7,285 bases of DNA from an uncultured bacterium. GTDB taxonomy: Bacteria; Eisenbacteria; RBG-16-71-46; CAIMUX01. The DNA is taken from contig CAMPIC010000133.1 of assembly GCA_946886185.1 (NCBI GenBank), forward strand, positions 1-7,285, read 5' to 3'. This document shows positions 6,601 to 7,285 of this stretch, piece after piece. Made by a program: the position numbers and the translations under genes. The first letter of the stretch is position 1, and every line of letters begins with the position of its first letter. The notes under the pieces were generated by a model. That model was not told the DNA's origin. It saw only the letters and a program-made list of their open reading frames with translations, and searched no databases.

Positions 6601-7285
6601 TCGCCGAAGGTCAACGACCTCGACGTGCGGATCGCATTCCTCGGTGACGTGGCCGGCGCTGCCGGTGCGGGCGGATCGCTCCCGAACCTGCAGGTCGAAC
6701 CGGATGGTTTCATCAACTTCCAGGATCAGATGGTCTTCGCTCTCGGCTTCAACGGAAGTGGTTCGACGCGCGATCGGATCGCCGACATCGGCCCGGTCAC
6801 GGGCGTGGCGCCGGACGTGATTTCCGTGCCGGACGGCGAGTGGGACGTGGATGACATCCTCGCCTTCACGACCATGTTCTCCTGGGGCGCTTCTGTCGGA
6901 ATCAGCGGTCCTTCGGGATTCGCGGGCGGCGGCGCCATCGGCAGCTCGATGAGCGCTCCGATGCTGGCTCAGCGCCCGGCTCTGCTGGGTGAGGAGGTAG
7001 CCGGCGCGGCTTACGTGTACACGCTTTCCGACGTGGAGAGCGCGTTGCCGGGCTCGCGCATCGTGGTCGACGTCAATGCGAGCAACCTCGAGAACATGAA
7101 CGGCGCGCTCGTCAACGTGGCCTTCGATCCGACGCAGATGGAGCTGGTGAGCTCCGCTCCGGGCGACTTGTTCACCGACAGCGAGAATCTGCTCTTCCTC
7201 CAGAACGAGGGAATCGGCTGGATCGAGATCACCGCCAACCGCCTCGACTCCGCGAATCCGGGAGTGAGCGGCAACGGGACGCTCG
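3661..7285 (+). CDS. large secreted NHL beta-propeller protein with cohesin-like and dockerin-like domains (C-terminally cut by window)
   Basis: The open frame runs to the window edge: 1208 codons, no stop. Residues 1-26 are a Sec signal peptide (Arg4, hydrophobic 8-20, cleavage near ALA-A). NHL-like blades: 57-94 (PFGVAV, VYVLDSGNNRIQAF), a degenerate one at 241-277, one split in two (PWDVAVA at 298-304; LFVADSGNDRIKV at 405-417), 551-593 (YVADTGNTRIQKF), 623-658 and 686-718. Beta-rich insertions separate several blades; those near 139-200 and 465-543 resemble each other. An Ig-like domain (about 721-833) is framed by Cys735 and Cys831. A cohesin-like domain (about 850-980) precedes a dockerin-like segment (about 984-1076) with two acidic motifs, EPDGFINFQDQMVF and PDGEWDVDDILAF. 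A Gly/Ser-rich linker leads into a second cohesin-like domain (about 1114 on) with MNGALVNVAFDPTQMELVSS and GVSGNGTL. The start at 3661 is set by AAGGAGG and the signal peptide. The role is probably extracellular or surface binding/assembly; no catalytic motif is seen. The preceding lipoprotein gene is a likely partner. Confidence 0.88.
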   Translation, partial: MSSRNTYIAGLLTAMVLWAGSAALAAVQYDAMLEWNGPKYSVINGAMVTQNTDTPVVDIPFQNPFGVAVREHTTGGRDVVYVLDSGNNRIQAFEVNATYNLASESDFTFQVGGTSAASEWDADNINLAEWAAAATNWVVPFSEVLTIDGNVWTRVESLTGYDADDRVYTIDYDDATNAPEIVLPASSLDAESIFSIKYVLTDNQTAGTDAFGIGDIDYGIGAGATPVLTEINESTSGGPSSFEQLRSIALIQNEQTATSDDLFVIDAADASEQLFYYTVTDAGGITARELYEDELSTPWDVAVARSGASTRATTTVSDDAGPFDQTTAAVVDDSQVTGHTYTVTVAGGAVTVTDATTGRVLVDTAVFADLDDPFLGIPGLSLPLNAAVGASNTITTARAGIGRYLFVADSGNDRIKVMGLPDVASIAGGWLASDERTVDAQPSGAGTVGSSGTLDHSESTPATVTEDLTFWTATFPIAEGTLDEIVFDPDGTPETWSVVDDISTAGPSDQVYEVDWTNGMIRFGDGIHGALPPASTSFEYSYATTPDVLRYGASGTGPGRFSGPKGVAARWNSGTGVYDVYVADTGNTRIQKFAFHPANDALGLEARMEYVTEWNAASSASDLLGAPVDVVVASDGNSPVDVWVAVADGTQNRVVLYDDNAAVLGGGTTAPVYDATLGSASNSLGGFTAISGVALLPNSNDLDVYVADGGRDVVTKYEESPTPSITVTWTGLPDCYPPTGSWTFSWSITNAPSGGYVDFYYDTASTFNAGTAKLLFTASSIPATATTATWTFASSPAGTPADGTYYIFARVKNATANTVATDQTTSTELLCIDSDLLPTMSVVDIIDNDGLLYLQNSLQRSANLEVQYPDSTGSVSYYGTFDAATVEIVSISQGTAFDGIGATNVLFESHFDNTAGTFQVFASALDAPNGLTANGPHDIANVVFRAKSNTLSLASRSLANTVAIDQEGTFMSDVNGLQPASPKVNDLDVRIAFLGDVAGAAGAGGSLPNLQVEPDGFINFQDQMVFALGFNGSGSTRDRIADIGPVTGVAPDVISVPDGEWDVDDILAFTTMFSWGASVGISGPSGFAGGGAIGSSMSAPMLAQRPALLGEEVAGAAYVYTLSDVESALPGSRIVVDVNASNLENMNGALVNVAFDPTQMELVSSAPGDLFTDSENLLFLQNEGIGWIEITANRLDSANPGVSGNGTL

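Overview
The window is GC-rich DNA from what looks like a diderm (Gram-negative-type) bacterium. The evidence is a lipoprotein signal peptide, a type IV pilus/type II secretion-type ATPase N terminus, and large secreted multidomain proteins with cohesin-like and dockerin-like modules. That mix recalls high-GC environmental lineages such as Candidatus Eisenbacteria or related FCB-type phyla. This placement is inference from protein style; no rRNA or other marker is present.

Left third, minus strand (read right to left): nadA (quinolinate synthase, 938-1933), a classical thioredoxin (410-757), then the first 71 codons of a protein that runs off the left edge. Its N terminus ends in the RIGDILVELGIL signature of the MshEN/T2SSE_N domain of PilB/GspE-like ATPases. 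The first two are housekeeping genes (NAD synthesis, thiol-disulfide exchange). All three are co-oriented, with gaps of about 180-200 bp, so co-transcription is possible but not shown.

Middle: a 347-bp gap (1934-2280) separates divergently transcribed nadA from the plus-strand genes. It holds a GC-rich hairpin near the nadA start and a nested stem plus second hairpin (2185-2249) just upstream of the plus-strand lipoprotein gene.

Right two thirds, plus strand: a 384-residue lipoprotein with two fibronectin type III-like repeats and a C-terminal cohesin-like domain (2281-3435). A very large secreted protein follows (3661 to beyond 7285, at least 1208 residues). It has a Sec signal peptide, about six NHL-type beta-propeller blades interrupted by beta-rich insertions, an Ig-like domain framed by the protein's only two cysteines, a cohesin-like domain, a dockerin-like segment, and a second cohesin-like domain cut by the window edge. 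The two genes are adjacent, co-oriented and share the cohesin-like fold, which suggests a surface-exposed assembly: a membrane-anchored cohesin lipoprotein plus a secreted propeller/dockerin partner. This pair is the most interesting part of the window. The pairing is inference.

An in-frame upstream ATG at 3445 has a near-perfect Shine-Dalgarno overlapping the lipoprotein stop codon, so the start of the large protein has two competing possibilities. No rRNA, tRNA, CRISPR array, transposase or insertion sequence was seen.
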